64,000 nt of DNA from Latilactobacillus fragifolii. Lineage in GTDB: Bacteria > Bacillota > Bacilli > Lactobacillales > Lactobacillaceae. The notes beneath the pieces are model-generated. The model saw only the letters and a program-made list of their open reading frames with translations. It did not search any database and was not told where the DNA came from. The stretch spans positions 62,001-126,000 of the forward strand of contig NZ_CAJOCF010000004.1 of the NCBI RefSeq assembly GCF_905332535.1, in the 5' to 3' direction. The position numbers were made by a program, and so were the translations under genes. Positions 33,282 to 42,594 of the stretch are shown in pieces; within the stretch, counting starts at the first letter, position 1, and each line of letters starts with the position of its first letter.

Positions 33282-34715
33282 GTGGTTAAAATTGGGGTTA
33301 GAAAGCCAAGTATTAAACGTTCAATCAAGGCGCGCACAACTGGAAAACTAAAGCGCTCCGTCAAGCGTGCGGTCATTCCTTATTACGGAAAAAAAGGTAC
33401 GGGAATATTAAAAAACCCAAAAAAGGCCGTTTATAACCGTATTTATAATAAAACAACTGTAGGCATCAATCCGATGTCTCAAATAGGTACCTCAAAAAAG
33501 ACATCGCATCCCAAAGTAAAACCTACCGTGACAACTAAGGCCCCCATTCAAACTGGTAAAGATTCCAATATAGCATGGGGCTTATGGCTATTATTTGGAT
33601 GGCTCGGCGGTCACCGCTATTATCTGGGCCGAAAAGGTACAGGATTCATTATGACACTATTAGCGCTACTTACCGCTGGATACGGTCTAATCATTACTAT
33701 TCCATGGATGCTACTTGATACAATTCGAATTAATAAGTGGCTGGCAGAGTATAAACAATCTCCAGTCGCGGAACAACCAATACCGGAAATCATCCCAGAA
33801 GTCGATGAAACTATGCCTGAGACAGCTCCAATCCCAGATGAACCTGCCATTGATCCAGTCACACCCATCATTCAGAAAAACAAACCAAATATCATTAAAT
33901 TAAAAAAAGATCTATACAATTTCATCGTTTTAGATATTGAAACAACTGGCCTATCTGCTGAAAACGAAGGCATCACCCAAGTGTCTGCTCTGAAGTACAT
34001 TGATAACAAAAAAGTTGCACAATTCAATAAATACGTAAATCCCGAACACGAAATACCAAAAGAAGTTCAATTTCTCACACATATTAGTCCAGAAATGGTG
34101 ATTAATGAACCAACTTTTACCGAAATCGTCCCAGAATTACGTGACTTCATTGGCGGCCTTCCCATTATCGGTCATAACATTAATTTTGATATTAACTTCT
34201 TAACGACTCATGGTTACACCGATAAGCAAATCTTTATCGAAGACACGGTCACCATTGCTCGTAAAAAACTGCCGAACTTAGAGAACTATAAATTAGAAAC
34301 ACTAAAAAAGCATTACGGCATCAAGAATCAATCACATAATTCTTTAGATGATTGTGAAACAACAGCTTTTATATACCAACAAATGCGCGATGGCTCTACC
34401 GATAAAATCATCGCTGGTGATTCAGCAGAGCTGACTGAATCATCCGACAAACTATCAGGTTTACGCTTTTGTATCACAGGTCAGTTTATGGAAATGACCC
34501 GCAGTGAAATCAAGTTTCTCATCGAACAAAATGGCGGTCGTGTTACCTCTGCAGTATCTGGCCTAACTGATTATCTCATTGACGGCGAACAAGTTTATGA
34601 AGGCCTAAAAGATGGTGTTCATAGCTCAGCCGAATTAAAAGCGCAGGAATTCATTGATAACGGTGGCAAAATTAAAATTATTGGCTTAGATGAATTGAAT
34701 AAATTAATAGCATAG
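33282..34715 (+). CDS. TM2 - DEDDh exonuclease - BRCT fusion protein
   Basis: Protein of 477 aa starting at GTG (33282), 7 nt after GGAGG. Residues 1-60 are very basic. Residues 96-155 are a TM2 domain with two membrane helices (WLLFGWLGGHRYYLGRKG; Asp146). A Pro/Glu/Ile-rich linker (160-200) leads to a DnaQ-type 3'-5' exonuclease (213-375) with intact DEDDh residues Asp218, Glu220, Asp303, His352 and Asp357. Residues 391-477 form a BRCT domain. DnaQ-BRCT pairs are known in Firmicutes; the membrane anchor is unusual. It sits among lysogeny genes, so a role in immunity or DNA-end handling at the membrane is possible. Confidence 0.85.
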   Translation: MVKIGVRKPSIKRSIKARTTGKLKRSVKRAVIPYYGKKGTGILKNPKKAVYNRIYNKTTVGINPMSQIGTSKKTSHPKVKPTVTTKAPIQTGKDSNIAWGLWLLFGWLGGHRYYLGRKGTGFIMTLLALLTAGYGLIITIPWMLLDTIRINKWLAEYKQSPVAEQPIPEIIPEVDETMPETAPIPDEPAIDPVTPIIQKNKPNIIKLKKDLYNFIVLDIETTGLSAENEGITQVSALKYIDNKKVAQFNKYVNPEHEIPKEVQFLTHISPEMVINEPTFTEIVPELRDFIGGLPIIGHNINFDINFLTTHGYTDKQIFIEDTVTIARKKLPNLENYKLETLKKHYGIKNQSHNSLDDCETTAFIYQQMRDGSTDKIIAGDSAELTESSDKLSGLRFCITGQFMEMTRSEIKFLIEQNGGRVTSAVSGLTDYLIDGEQVYEGLKDGVHSSAELKAQEFIDNGGKIKIIGLDELNKLIA

Positions 34716-34774
34716 GCACTTATCCTAAGAATGATATACCAACTAAGTTTTATTTGGAAAGGACATATACATTA

Positions 34775-35449
34775 ATGGACAACAAATCTGAAAATAAATT
34801 ACACGGTAAAGACTATGCTTGGCTAGCAATTGAAGCAGGTATTGCATCTATCCCAACAGTTGGGTCAGCATTACAAACCGCTTACTTTGGCGCTAAAAAT
34901 GAAAAAAGATTTAAACGGATTGAAAATTTCTATAAAGAGCTTAGTGAAGATGTTGAAAAACTAAAAAATCAGCTAACGAATCCAGACGAAATTTCTCAGT
35001 ATTCAGACGAAATTTCTCAATATATGGAGAAGATGAATGAAATTATCGAGTCCAATACGACCCTTGCAAAACGATCAATGCTCCATAATGGTTTTTTGAA
35101 CATTCTAAAATCTCCTTCTAAAATAAATTGGGATCAAGAGCAGTACTTCACTTCGATCATACCTCAAATTGATTTAACTGACCTACAGTTATTATTAGCC
35201 ACAAGAAAATTAGAACGTGACAAATGGGCAATGATTAGCGACGTAGTTAATGCTTTTGAAGGAAAGTTAGATAAATTCTATTTAATTGGATTGTGTGAAC
35301 GACTCACAAATTTAGGTCTGTTCGAAAAAAGATATGGAGACATTAATATGGGCTCTGACGGAACTATTATAGAAACTTACTATAGAATTACAAATCTTGG
35401 TAAAGATTTTCTATCATTTACAATGGACCCACCTACTCCAAGCAGTTAA
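34775..35449 (+). CDS. Unknown lysogeny-region protein
   Basis: Protein of 224 aa from the ATG at 34775 (MDNKSENK), 11 nt after AAAGGA. A glycine/alanine-rich hydrophobic segment (IEAGIASIPTVGSALQTAYFG, split here as IEAGIASIPTVG and SALQTAYFG) is followed by a coiled coil containing a tandem repeat (DEISQYSDEISQY), and a C-terminal winged-helix-like half (LCERLTNLGLFEKRYGD). Lies between the exonuclease fusion and the integrase. Function not recognised; candidate immunity or exclusion gene. Confidence 0.65.
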   Translation: MDNKSENKLHGKDYAWLAIEAGIASIPTVGSALQTAYFGAKNEKRFKRIENFYKELSEDVEKLKNQLTNPDEISQYSDEISQYMEKMNEIIESNTTLAKRSMLHNGFLNILKSPSKINWDQEQYFTSIIPQIDLTDLQLLLATRKLERDKWAMISDVVNAFEGKLDKFYLIGLCERLTNLGLFEKRYGDINMGSDGTIIETYYRITNLGKDFLSFTMDPPTPSS

Positions 35450-35481
35450 TCAATCAACTAACTATTATTAATATAAAAAAT

Positions 35482-35524
35482 AAAAAAGCACATCCCCCGT
35501 CGCCAAACAGTTGGATGTGCTTTG
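35482..35524. terminator. Terminator-like hairpin before the integrase
   Basis: AGCACATCC/GGATGTGCT stem. A strong T-run follows on the minus strand (TTTTTTATTTTTT), only TTTG on the plus strand, so it stops leftward transcription best. Confidence 0.65.
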
Positions 35525-35533
35525 ACAGAAATA

Positions 35534-35560
35534 ACGCAAAATATTGTGCGCTATTTGCGT
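35534..35560. promoter_or_regulatory. Inverted repeat upstream of int
   Basis: ACGCAAA and TTTGCGT arms 13 bp apart, 34 bp before the integrase ATG and just after a TTGACA (35522-35527). It may be an operator or the integrase leader hairpin. Confidence 0.45.
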
Positions 35561-35593
35561 ACTCTATTTTAGCTTAAAATGGAGGTTTTAACA

Positions 35594-36706
35594 ATGGCAC
35601 AAATTTTTAAACGTGGCAACGTCTGGGCTTACCGAGTTTGGATTGACTCTAAACACAGCAAATCTAAGGGCGGTTTTAAGCGCAAAGCAGATGCGCAAAA
35701 GGCTGCGTTAGAACTTGAAGTTAAGAAGAGCAAGAATTTACTCACGCAATCCGAAGGCATTAGCTTTGCTGATTATTTTACACAATGGGTTGAGACCTAC
35801 AAATTCGGTCGTATATCGACAAATACAGCGATTCGGTACAAAAAGACCATCGAAATGATTCGTGATAATTTTGGCGACCGCCCGATCAGTGAAGTAAGCT
35901 CATTTGAATATCAAAAAATGATTGACGCCTATGGCAGCACGCATGCTAAGGCAAGCACATCCCGTATTAACGGCTATATGCGCAAAGCGGTGCAATATGC
36001 CATCAATGATGGGCTGTTGTCTCGCGATTTTACATTGGGCGTTATCGTGTCCGGTAGCGCCCCTGGTAGTGCTGATTTAAAATTTCTAGAATTAGAAGAA
36101 GCTGCTAAGCTCAAACAATACTGTTTAGATCACTGGCGTTTTAAAGAAATTACTTATTGCCAAATTTTATTCGGGTTACTCACTGGGTGTCGTTATGGTG
36201 AGGTTTGTGGGTTGACATGGGATTGCATCGACTTCAAAAATAATACGATAACAATCAACAAGTCCTACGACTATCTTTATAAGACGGGATTCAAACCAAC
36301 CAAAACGGAATCCTCGATGCGTACCATTCAAATTGATTCGGTTTTACTCCGCATGCTGAAGCAATTGCAGCTACAACAGAAAGAATATTATTTCGCCAAA
36401 AATTTCCAGAATCCTGATAACCTTGTATTTTTAAGTAACCGGCATGACATCATCTCAAACAACGGCGTCAATAAGGCGTTACAAAAAATATTAGAAGAAA
36501 TCGGCGCCACCACAATCATTACGTTCCATGGTCTCCGACACACGCACGCTTCCATGCTGATTGCTAATCACGTATCTGTCGATTATATCGCAGAACGTCT
36601 CGGCCATTCCGATACAATGGTCACCATTAAAACTTATTCTCACCTGCTCCAAAAGAGCCGTGAAGAAGAAGAACAAAAATCACTTAAATTTCTCGAAAAT
36701 TTATAA
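35594..36706 (+). CDS. int: Tyrosine integrase
   Basis: Protein of 370 aa from the ATG at 35594 (MAQIFKRGN), 8 nt after GGAGG. N-terminal arm-binding domain (AQIFKRGNVWAYRVWID), core-binding SAM-like domain (about 65-160) and catalytic domain with Arg (TGCRYGE), His-x-x-Arg (HGLRHTH), His (RLGHSD) and Tyr (TYSHLL). It integrates into tRNA-Arg; the arm sites start 10 bp after its stop. Confidence 0.96.
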   Translation: MAQIFKRGNVWAYRVWIDSKHSKSKGGFKRKADAQKAALELEVKKSKNLLTQSEGISFADYFTQWVETYKFGRISTNTAIRYKKTIEMIRDNFGDRPISEVSSFEYQKMIDAYGSTHAKASTSRINGYMRKAVQYAINDGLLSRDFTLGVIVSGSAPGSADLKFLELEEAAKLKQYCLDHWRFKEITYCQILFGLLTGCRYGEVCGLTWDCIDFKNNTITINKSYDYLYKTGFKPTKTESSMRTIQIDSVLLRMLKQLQLQQKEYYFAKNFQNPDNLVFLSNRHDIISNNGVNKALQKILEEIGATTIITFHGLRHTHASMLIANHVSVDYIAERLGHSDTMVTIKTYSHLLQKSREEEEQKSLKFLENL

Positions 36707-36715
36707 TAAAATCTG

Positions 36716-36752
36716 TGTGGTTTTTGTGTGGTTGTGTGGTAATAATGTGGTA
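36716..36752 (+). promoter_or_regulatory. Integrase arm-type sites, right arm
   Basis: Four direct copies of TGTGGT[T/A] at 36716, 36727, 36735 and 36746, spaced 11, 8 and 11 bp. The same word occurs twice near the left end (4680-4697). Confidence 0.7.
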
Positions 36753-36784
36753 AATTATGAACTAGTTTGTTTACAGTTTGACCA

Positions 36785-36834
36785 AACAAAAACAGCTGAA
36801 ATCATTGATATATCAAGATTTCAGCTGTTTTTTT
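36785..36834. terminator. Bidirectional terminator between int and tRNA-Arg
   Basis: AACAGCTGAAATC/GATTTCAGCTGTT stem with A-run before and T7 after. It ends int and also lies 36 nt beyond the tRNA 3' end on the minus strand, so it can replace the lost tRNA terminator. Confidence 0.85.
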
Positions 36835-36867
36835 AATCTAGTTTGTATTTAGTTTAAATACGCTTGA

Positions 36868-36880
36868 AATGTCACAGGCG
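36868..36880. repeat. Right attachment core (att), within tRNA-Arg
   Basis: AATGTCACAGGCG, identical to 4625-4637, covering the tRNA 3' end. Confidence 0.85.
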
Positions 36881-36943
36881 AGATTCGAACTCGCGACCTA
36901 CGGTTTAGAAGACCGTTGCTCTATCCAGCTGAGCTACTATGAC
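36870..36943 (-). tRNA. tRNA-Arg (anticodon TCT)
   Basis: Complete cloverleaf on the minus strand: acceptor GTCATAG/CTGTGAC, D-arm AGCTCAGCTGGATAGAGC, anticodon loop CTTCTAA between ACGGT and ACCGT, and T-loop GTTCGAATC. The CCA end is not encoded. The last 12 bases were supplied by, or are shared with, the prophage core, so the gene is still functional. Confidence 0.97.
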
Positions 36944-37049
36944 CTGATTGATTGCCGGTTTTTACTATCAGAATACCGCACAACATGCTATATTATAAGC
37001 AATTGAAGTAGGAACTGTCAATTAAAATTCGCAGAAATGAGGGAAAAAT

Positions 37050-39461
37050 ATGCAATTAAATCAGTTTGCACGCTTAACTAAATCTCAATCTGAACAAATC
37101 ACGGAATTACAGCGGATTCATTTGCTTCCCAAAGATTTCGCTCAGCTTTCTTTTCAGAAACTTGCCCAAACTATTTTTCAACGGCTGTTCCCGGAGGCAC
37201 GTAGTCAATCAACCCGCATTAGACAACTCAGTTTATTACAAGCCACAGCTGAATTAAATCTAGCCGCCTACCTTGAGACCATCAACACTTCATTTGATCA
37301 AGGGGTCTTCTATAATGTCGCCCTTCAACTCCTAGGGTTTGAAGTGACGACCGACTTCGCACTTGATCAACCAATTGCTTTTATGACCGCCACTAAACTC
37401 CCCTTTATCGATCAAGTAGCATTTGATCAACCCACTTTCATCCAAGCCCTGTACCTCCTATTGACGACCCGTAGTCAAAATGGGTTACTTTATCTGGACC
37501 AATTGGCTAATCGCGGCTTTTTTGCAAACTGGCAAGGTGCCCAGCCCCAATTTCTCATCTTCAATGGAAAGGTCCAACCTGTCTTTGACACTAGCCACTT
37601 AATTCGCGAAGTTGTTTATGTTGAATCAAGCCTAGATACCGATCAAGACGGCCAACGCGACTTATTAGAAACGACTATCTTCAGACCACGCGAAACCGAA
37701 GCGGGCTTGAAGATTCCAGCTCTCTACACTGCTAGTCCTTACTATAAAGGGATTAACGCTGTTGATGCTGATCTACACAATGTTGATACTCCGATTGCAA
37801 CCAAACCCGCTCAACAACCAGATTGGGCCGATTTAAACCAAGCGCCAAAGCCAACACCAACTCCCCAACCGCGCGTCATTAATGGGACAAGTACGACAAC
37901 TGAATTAAATGCGACCGACGATAGCAATTATCGTTTAAATGATTACTTTCTCGCGCGCGGATTTGCGAACGTCTACGCTGGTGGCATTGGCACGCGCGGT
38001 TCCGACGGTGTTCGTACTTGTGGCTCGCCTGAAGAAACAGCTTCAACCACGGCCATCATCGAGTGGTTAGCCGGCACCCGGCGAGCCTTCACCAACCGCA
38101 CGGATGGTATTGCAATTGAAGCTTGGTGGTGTAATCATAAAGTGGCAATGACTGGTAAATCTTATCTTGGGACTTTAGCAACGGCTGCAGCAACCACTGG
38201 CGTTAAAGGACTGAAAACCATTGTAGCTGAAGCCGCCATTTCAAGTTGGTATGATTACTACCGTGAAAACGGGTTAGTGGTCGCACCAATTGATTGTCAG
38301 GGTGAAGATGCCGATGTCTTAGCGAAGTTATGCCAAACCCGCCAAAAGGATGCCGCTGATTATGCACACTCTGGTACTTTCTTCTCCAAGCAACTCAAAG
38401 CCCTACAAGAAGGGCAAGATCGCATCACAGGCAATTACAATGCCTTCTGGGCAGCCCGTAACTATCGTAATCATATTGCCAATCTCAATTGTGATGTCAT
38501 CTTAGTCCATGGCCTAAATGATTGGAACGTCAAACTTCAAAATGCTGGTGCGTTATGGGATCTTTTACGTGATCAACCGGTTAATAAAAAGCTTTTCTTA
38601 CACCAAGGGGAACATATCTACATGAACAACATTCAGTCAATCGATTTCACTGATATGATGAACTTATGGTTCACGCATCAATTACTCGGCGTTGATAATC
38701 AGGCGCTTACAACATTGCCGGCTGTCACGATTCAAGACAATGCGCAAGAAGCCACTTGGACGACCCAAGCAGATTGGCTAGCTCCGGACAATCCAACCAC
38801 GACTTTCTGGCTAAATGAACAAACATTAAAGGTTAACGCTACTGAAAATGCACCACTGGCCACTTTTAAAGATGATGGCGTTGCGATCTTTAGAGCACAA
38901 AAAATAAGTGAAGCTGCTTGGCAGGATGCCTTAATCGCAGATCAATCCAGTTTCACAGGTAATCGGCTCCGTTTCTTAAGCGCTCCGTTTACCAAGCCAC
39001 TCATCATTGATGGTCGAATTCAGTTTAAAACAAGGGTCGCTGTCAATGCTGAACGCGGGCTATTGAGCGTGTTGGTGATTGACTACGGCCAATTTAACCG
39101 TTTAGGCACCGCACCGACCGTATTAGCCGCTAACGGCCAACAACTCGGCTATCAATGGCGCTATGAAGATTTAAAGGAGTTTAAGCTCAATCGACCAAGC
39201 GATTACCAAGTCATCACTAAAGGGCACATCAATCTCCAAAATCGCCACAATAGTTACCAAACCGAAGCGGTCACCTCAAACGTGTTCTATGACATCACCC
39301 TTGCCTTGCAACCTACGCATTACGATCTAACAGCAGGGCATCAGCTTGGCCTGTTGATCTACGCAACCGATATGGGGATGACCCTTCGTGAAGAGCAAGC
39401 ATTTGTTTATCAAGTCGACTTAGCTGCTAGCCAACTGATTATCCCCCATTTAAATGATTAA
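37050..39461 (+). CDS. pepX: Xaa-Pro dipeptidyl-peptidase
   Basis: Protein of 803 aa, the normal PepX length. Serine peptidase of family S15 with the triad Ser371 (TGKSYLGTL), Asp491 (HGLNDWN) and His522 (HQGEHIY). It removes X-Pro dipeptides from peptides in the cytoplasm as part of the casein/meat peptide-use pathway. Long helical N-terminal domain (1-160) and C-terminal jelly-roll domain (about 560-803) are both present. Followed 17 bp later by a thioesterase gene. Confidence 0.97.
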   Translation: MQLNQFARLTKSQSEQITELQRIHLLPKDFAQLSFQKLAQTIFQRLFPEARSQSTRIRQLSLLQATAELNLAAYLETINTSFDQGVFYNVALQLLGFEVTTDFALDQPIAFMTATKLPFIDQVAFDQPTFIQALYLLLTTRSQNGLLYLDQLANRGFFANWQGAQPQFLIFNGKVQPVFDTSHLIREVVYVESSLDTDQDGQRDLLETTIFRPRETEAGLKIPALYTASPYYKGINAVDADLHNVDTPIATKPAQQPDWADLNQAPKPTPTPQPRVINGTSTTTELNATDDSNYRLNDYFLARGFANVYAGGIGTRGSDGVRTCGSPEETASTTAIIEWLAGTRRAFTNRTDGIAIEAWWCNHKVAMTGKSYLGTLATAAATTGVKGLKTIVAEAAISSWYDYYRENGLVVAPIDCQGEDADVLAKLCQTRQKDAADYAHSGTFFSKQLKALQEGQDRITGNYNAFWAARNYRNHIANLNCDVILVHGLNDWNVKLQNAGALWDLLRDQPVNKKLFLHQGEHIYMNNIQSIDFTDMMNLWFTHQLLGVDNQALTTLPAVTIQDNAQEATWTTQADWLAPDNPTTTFWLNEQTLKVNATENAPLATFKDDGVAIFRAQKISEAAWQDALIADQSSFTGNRLRFLSAPFTKPLIIDGRIQFKTRVAVNAERGLLSVLVIDYGQFNRLGTAPTVLAANGQQLGYQWRYEDLKEFKLNRPSDYQVITKGHINLQNRHNSYQTEAVTSNVFYDITLALQPTHYDLTAGHQLGLLIYATDMGMTLREEQAFVYQVDLAASQLIIPHLND

Positions 39462-39478
39462 TAAGGAGTCCTTTTACA

Positions 39479-39991
39479 ATGTCAAACCACCTTACCTGTC
39501 GTCAAACCCTCTCCATCAGCAACCACCGCGTCTTCGTCAATGATTTAAATGAACATGAAACCGTGTATGGTGGCCGGTTGCTTGAGCGCTTAGATGGTTC
39601 GGCGTCAATTTCAGCTAGTCGCTTAGCGCGCGTTGAGACTGTAACTGCCAGTATCGATCAACTCAACTTTATTGCCCCTTTCAAGATGCAAGATTCCTTT
39701 TGCATCGAAAGCTATGTTGCTGGCGTCGGCACACGTTCAATTGAAGTTTTTACCAAAATTATTGGCGAACACCTCAAAACTGGTGAACGATTCCTCGGCT
39801 TAACCGCCTTTTTAACTTTTGTCACAATTGAAAAGAGCCCGGTTCTACCAGACATTCGTCCTGAATCTCCTGAAGAACGGTTCATCTGTGCCGGGTATGC
39901 AGAGCGAAAAGCCCACCGGATTGCCAATTTTCAAAACCAAAAATACTTCAATCAAAACATCAGTACCGATTATCCATGGAACGGTCAATAA
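39479..39991 (+). CDS. Acyl-CoA thioesterase, hot-dog fold
   Basis: Protein of 170 aa with AAGGAG upstream. Pattern VNDLNEHETVYGGRLLERLDG near the start and TASIDQLNFIAPFKMQD match the YkhA/BFIT-type acyl-CoA hydrolases. It hydrolyses acyl-CoA in the cytoplasm. Probably co-transcribed with pepX; a terminator follows. Confidence 0.85.
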   Translation: MSNHLTCRQTLSISNHRVFVNDLNEHETVYGGRLLERLDGSASISASRLARVETVTASIDQLNFIAPFKMQDSFCIESYVAGVGTRSIEVFTKIIGEHLKTGERFLGLTAFLTFVTIEKSPVLPDIRPESPEERFICAGYAERKAHRIANFQNQKYFNQNISTDYPWNGQ

Positions 39992-39997
39992 CGAGCA

Positions 39998-40037
39998 AAA
40001 GCGGTGTCGATTTTAGCAATCAACACCGCTTTTTATT
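39998..40037 (+). terminator. Terminator of the pepX operon
   Basis: AAAGCGGTGT/ACACCGCTTT hairpin followed by TTATTT on the plus strand. Confidence 0.88.
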
Positions 40038-40160
40038 TCTCTTAAAAATTAAACATGTAACGCTATTCATGTGTGCCATGCTATTGCATGATGGACTTAA
40101 CTGCACAGATGCCCCAACGGAATTCATCAATCTTGCTACCAGCTGTTTAATATATTAAGC

Positions 40161-40199
40161 AAAAAAACGGTCATCAGTTTTACCTGATGACCGTTTTTT
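40161..40199. terminator. Bidirectional terminator
   Basis: AAAAAACGGTCATCAG/CTGATGACCGTTTTTT hairpin between convergent genes. Confidence 0.88.
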
Positions 40200-40261
40200 A
40201 AGACAGGTTCTATCAGCCGTCTCTTTTCGGTTAACCCAAGAGCCCAGCTGACGGCACCCCC

Positions 40262-40960
40262 TTAGTCTCTTCCGCCACCAAAAATTTGGAGCATAGTGAG
40301 GAATAAGTTAACAAAGTCTAAATACAATTGTAACGCCCCCATCACAGCTAACCCGGAAACTGAAATTTCACCGGTAGCGCCGTATTGACGATACATCATA
40401 CTTAACTTTTGATTGTCCCATGCAGTTAAAATAATGAAAATAATTAACATAGCATATGACAAGAAATAGCTGACGGCAGCTGATGCCATGAAGAAGTTAA
40501 CCAGTGAGACAATGATTACCCCGATCAACCCCATCATTGCAAACTTACCAAAGCCGCTTAAGTTGTTCTTCGTCATACGGCCATAAATTGACATTGCAAT
40601 GAACACAAAAGCACTTGATACGAAAGCTGCCCCAATTTCACCAATGTTATACACCAGTAAAACGGCCGTAAACGTCAACCCATTCAATGCTGCATATGCC
40701 ACAAACATGGCTAACGAAGCGGTAGGATTCTTCATTGAACGCCGACTAATCTGAACGACTAACAATAATTCTGCAATCATCAAGCCCCAAACCATCCACG
40801 AGCTACCACTAGATAGGATTGTGTAGGTTTGCGCTTTAAACACGGTCACCATTAAAATTGCAACCAGTGCTGAAATTCCGACACCAACAGCCATCAAGCC
40901 GTACACTTTACTGAAAAAGCGGGCTTCGCTGTCGACATTCACAACGCGTCTTTCTTCCAT
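40262..40960 (-). CDS. Bax inhibitor-1/YccA family membrane protein
   Basis: Protein of 232 aa with about seven membrane helices starting near residue 20 and the family features FTAVLLVYNIG and YLDFVNLFLTMLQIFG near the end. UPF0005-type proteins are inner-membrane proteins related to pH-sensitive calcium leak channels; the role in lactobacilli is unknown. ATG 40960 after GAGGTG. Confidence 0.88.
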   Translation of the reverse strand: MEERRVVNVDSEARFFSKVYGLMAVGVGISALVAILMVTVFKAQTYTILSSGSSWMVWGLMIAELLLVVQISRRSMKNPTASLAMFVAYAALNGLTFTAVLLVYNIGEIGAAFVSSAFVFIAMSIYGRMTKNNLSGFGKFAMMGLIGVIIVSLVNFFMASAAVSYFLSYAMLIIFIILTAWDNQKLSMMYRQYGATGEISVSGLAVMGALQLYLDFVNLFLTMLQIFGGGRD

Positions 40961-41057
40961 GAATATTCACCTCTTATATTTCTAAACGGGCCTATAATCA
41001 CCCGATTAGAAATATTGTAACAAATCCATTCAAAAAGACAATCAAAATGCCTAAATC

Positions 41058-42392
41058 TTAATTATCTTTAGGACTTAAGTTACTCAATAATTCTTCATAA
41101 GCATATTCGTATTTTTGTACATCACCAGCGCCCATGAAAACGACAACCGGTTGTTCGAAATCTAATAGTGGTGACATATTGTCTAATTTCAAAACACGGC
41201 CGCCTTTGGTGATTTTCGCACCTAAGTCAGCACTTGAAACCTTCCCTGCCTTTTCACGAACGGAACTGAAAATATCCGTTAAGAATACTTCATCAGCAAG
41301 GTTTAAGCTAGCCGCAAAATCATCCATTAACGCGATGGTCCGCGTAAAAGTATGCGGTTGGAAAACTGCTACAATTTGTTGGTCTGGATACTTTTGCCGC
41401 GCAGCATCCAGTGTCGCTTTAATTTCCGATGGATGGTGTGCGTAATCATCAATGATTGTCACATCAGCAACTTTCTTTTCTGTAAAGCGGCGTTTTACAC
41501 CCTTGAAATCAGCCAGTTCACGGGCCACTTCTCGACCATCAATTTTTTCTAAATAACTCACCGCAATTACGGCTAAACTGTTCAAGACATTGTGTTCCCC
41601 ATAAAGTGGGACATGATAATGACCAATATTTTCGCCATGGTAGTAAGCATCAAATTCTGAACCTTTTACTGTCCGCTGAATATTACGCGCTTGGAAATCA
41701 TCATCTTCACGCGTACCGTAGTAATAAACAGGCACGTTCGCTTTGATTTTCCGTAATTCAGGATCATCACCCCAAGCAAAAATTCCTTTTTGAACCTTGT
41801 AGGCTTCTGATTGGAACGCATCAAAAACATCATCTAAGCCTGTGTAATAATCAGGATGATCAAAATCAATATTCGTCATGATTAAATAATCCGGTGAATA
41901 AGCTAGGAAATGGCGGCGGTATTCATCGGCTTCAAACGCGAAGAATTGCGCATCTTTAATCCCTTTACCCGTACCATCGCCAACCAAATAACTCGTTTTA
42001 GCAACACCACTTAAAACATGGGCTAATAAACCACTCGTACTTGTCTTACCATGGGCGCCAGCGACACCAATACTGGTATAACCTTTCAACAATTCACCTA
42101 AGAATTGGTGATAACGAACGACGGGTAAGTCCATTTCGAGGGCCGTTTTAATTTCAATTTGGTCATCTTGAAAGGCATTTCCAGCAATAACCGTTAAGCC
42201 TTCATGTAAATTAGTTTCTGAAAACGGCAGGATTTTGATGCCTGCCCGTTCTAAATCGCGTTGTGTAAACGTATATTGATCGATATCTGAGCCTTGTACT
42301 TGATAGCCTAGGTCGTTTAAAACAAGTGCCAAAGCACTCATCCCTGAACCTTTAATCCCAACAAAATGGTAAACTGTGTCATTTGTTATCAT
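41058..42392 (-). CDS. murC: UDP-N-acetylmuramate--L-alanine ligase
   Basis: Protein of 444 aa. N-terminal Rossmann domain ([14 protein letters not shown]), ATP loop [10 protein letters not shown] (residues about 110-119), [11 protein letters not shown] and the C-terminal [14 protein letters not shown] motif of Mur ligases. It adds L-Ala to UDP-MurNAc, the first peptide step of peptidoglycan synthesis, in the cytoplasm. Single gene here. Confidence 0.97.
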   Translation of the reverse strand: MITNDTVYHFVGIKGSGMSALALVLNDLGYQVQGSDIDQYTFTQRDLERAGIKILPFSETNLHEGLTVIAGNAFQDDQIEIKTALEMDLPVVRYHQFLGELLKGYTSIGVAGAHGKTSTSGLLAHVLSGVAKTSYLVGDGTGKGIKDAQFFAFEADEYRRHFLAYSPDYLIMTNIDFDHPDYYTGLDDVFDAFQSEAYKVQKGIFAWGDDPELRKIKANVPVYYYGTREDDDFQARNIQRTVKGSEFDAYYHGENIGHYHVPLYGEHNVLNSLAVIAVSYLEKIDGREVARELADFKGVKRRFTEKKVADVTIIDDYAHHPSEIKATLDAARQKYPDQQIVAVFQPHTFTRTIALMDDFAASLNLADEVFLTDIFSSVREKAGKVSSADLGAKITKGGRVLKLDNMSPLLDFEQPVVVFMGAGDVQKYEYAYEELLSNLSPKDN

Positions 42393-42532
42393 CTTTTAAA
42401 CGTCCTCTTTTCAATAAATCACAATTATCTATATTAATAAACTAATCCTTTATAGTTTACCATAATGCCGGTTTGAGCTAAATAATGAATGCTTATTTTT
42501 CTCCGTTATCAAGTGATTAATCTCTAAAGTTC

Positions 42533-42572
42533 AAAAAAGCAGCCACCAAAATCAATTTGGTGGCTGCTTTTG
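42533..42572 (-). terminator. Terminator of asnB
   Basis: AGCAGCCACCAAA/TTTGGTGGCTGCT hairpin followed by T6 on the minus strand. Confidence 0.9.
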
Positions 42573-42594
42573 AACATATCCTGTAAGGCACACA

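Larger units (their letters stand above)
4625..36880. mobile_element. Temperate siphovirus prophage integrated in tRNA-Arg
   Basis: Bounded by 13-bp direct repeats AATGTCACAGGCG at 4625-4637 and 36868-36880, the latter being the 3' end of tRNA-Arg(TCT). It carries an integrase next to the tRNA, a repressor region, replication, packaging, head, tail and lysis modules, plus accessory genes at both ends and between modules. No essential module is obviously broken, although no small terminase gene is recognised. Confidence 0.95.

Noticed and set aside
39976-40158. 60-codon frame between the thioesterase and the Bax-inhibitor gene
   Set aside because: It runs through a terminator hairpin and has no ribosome site.
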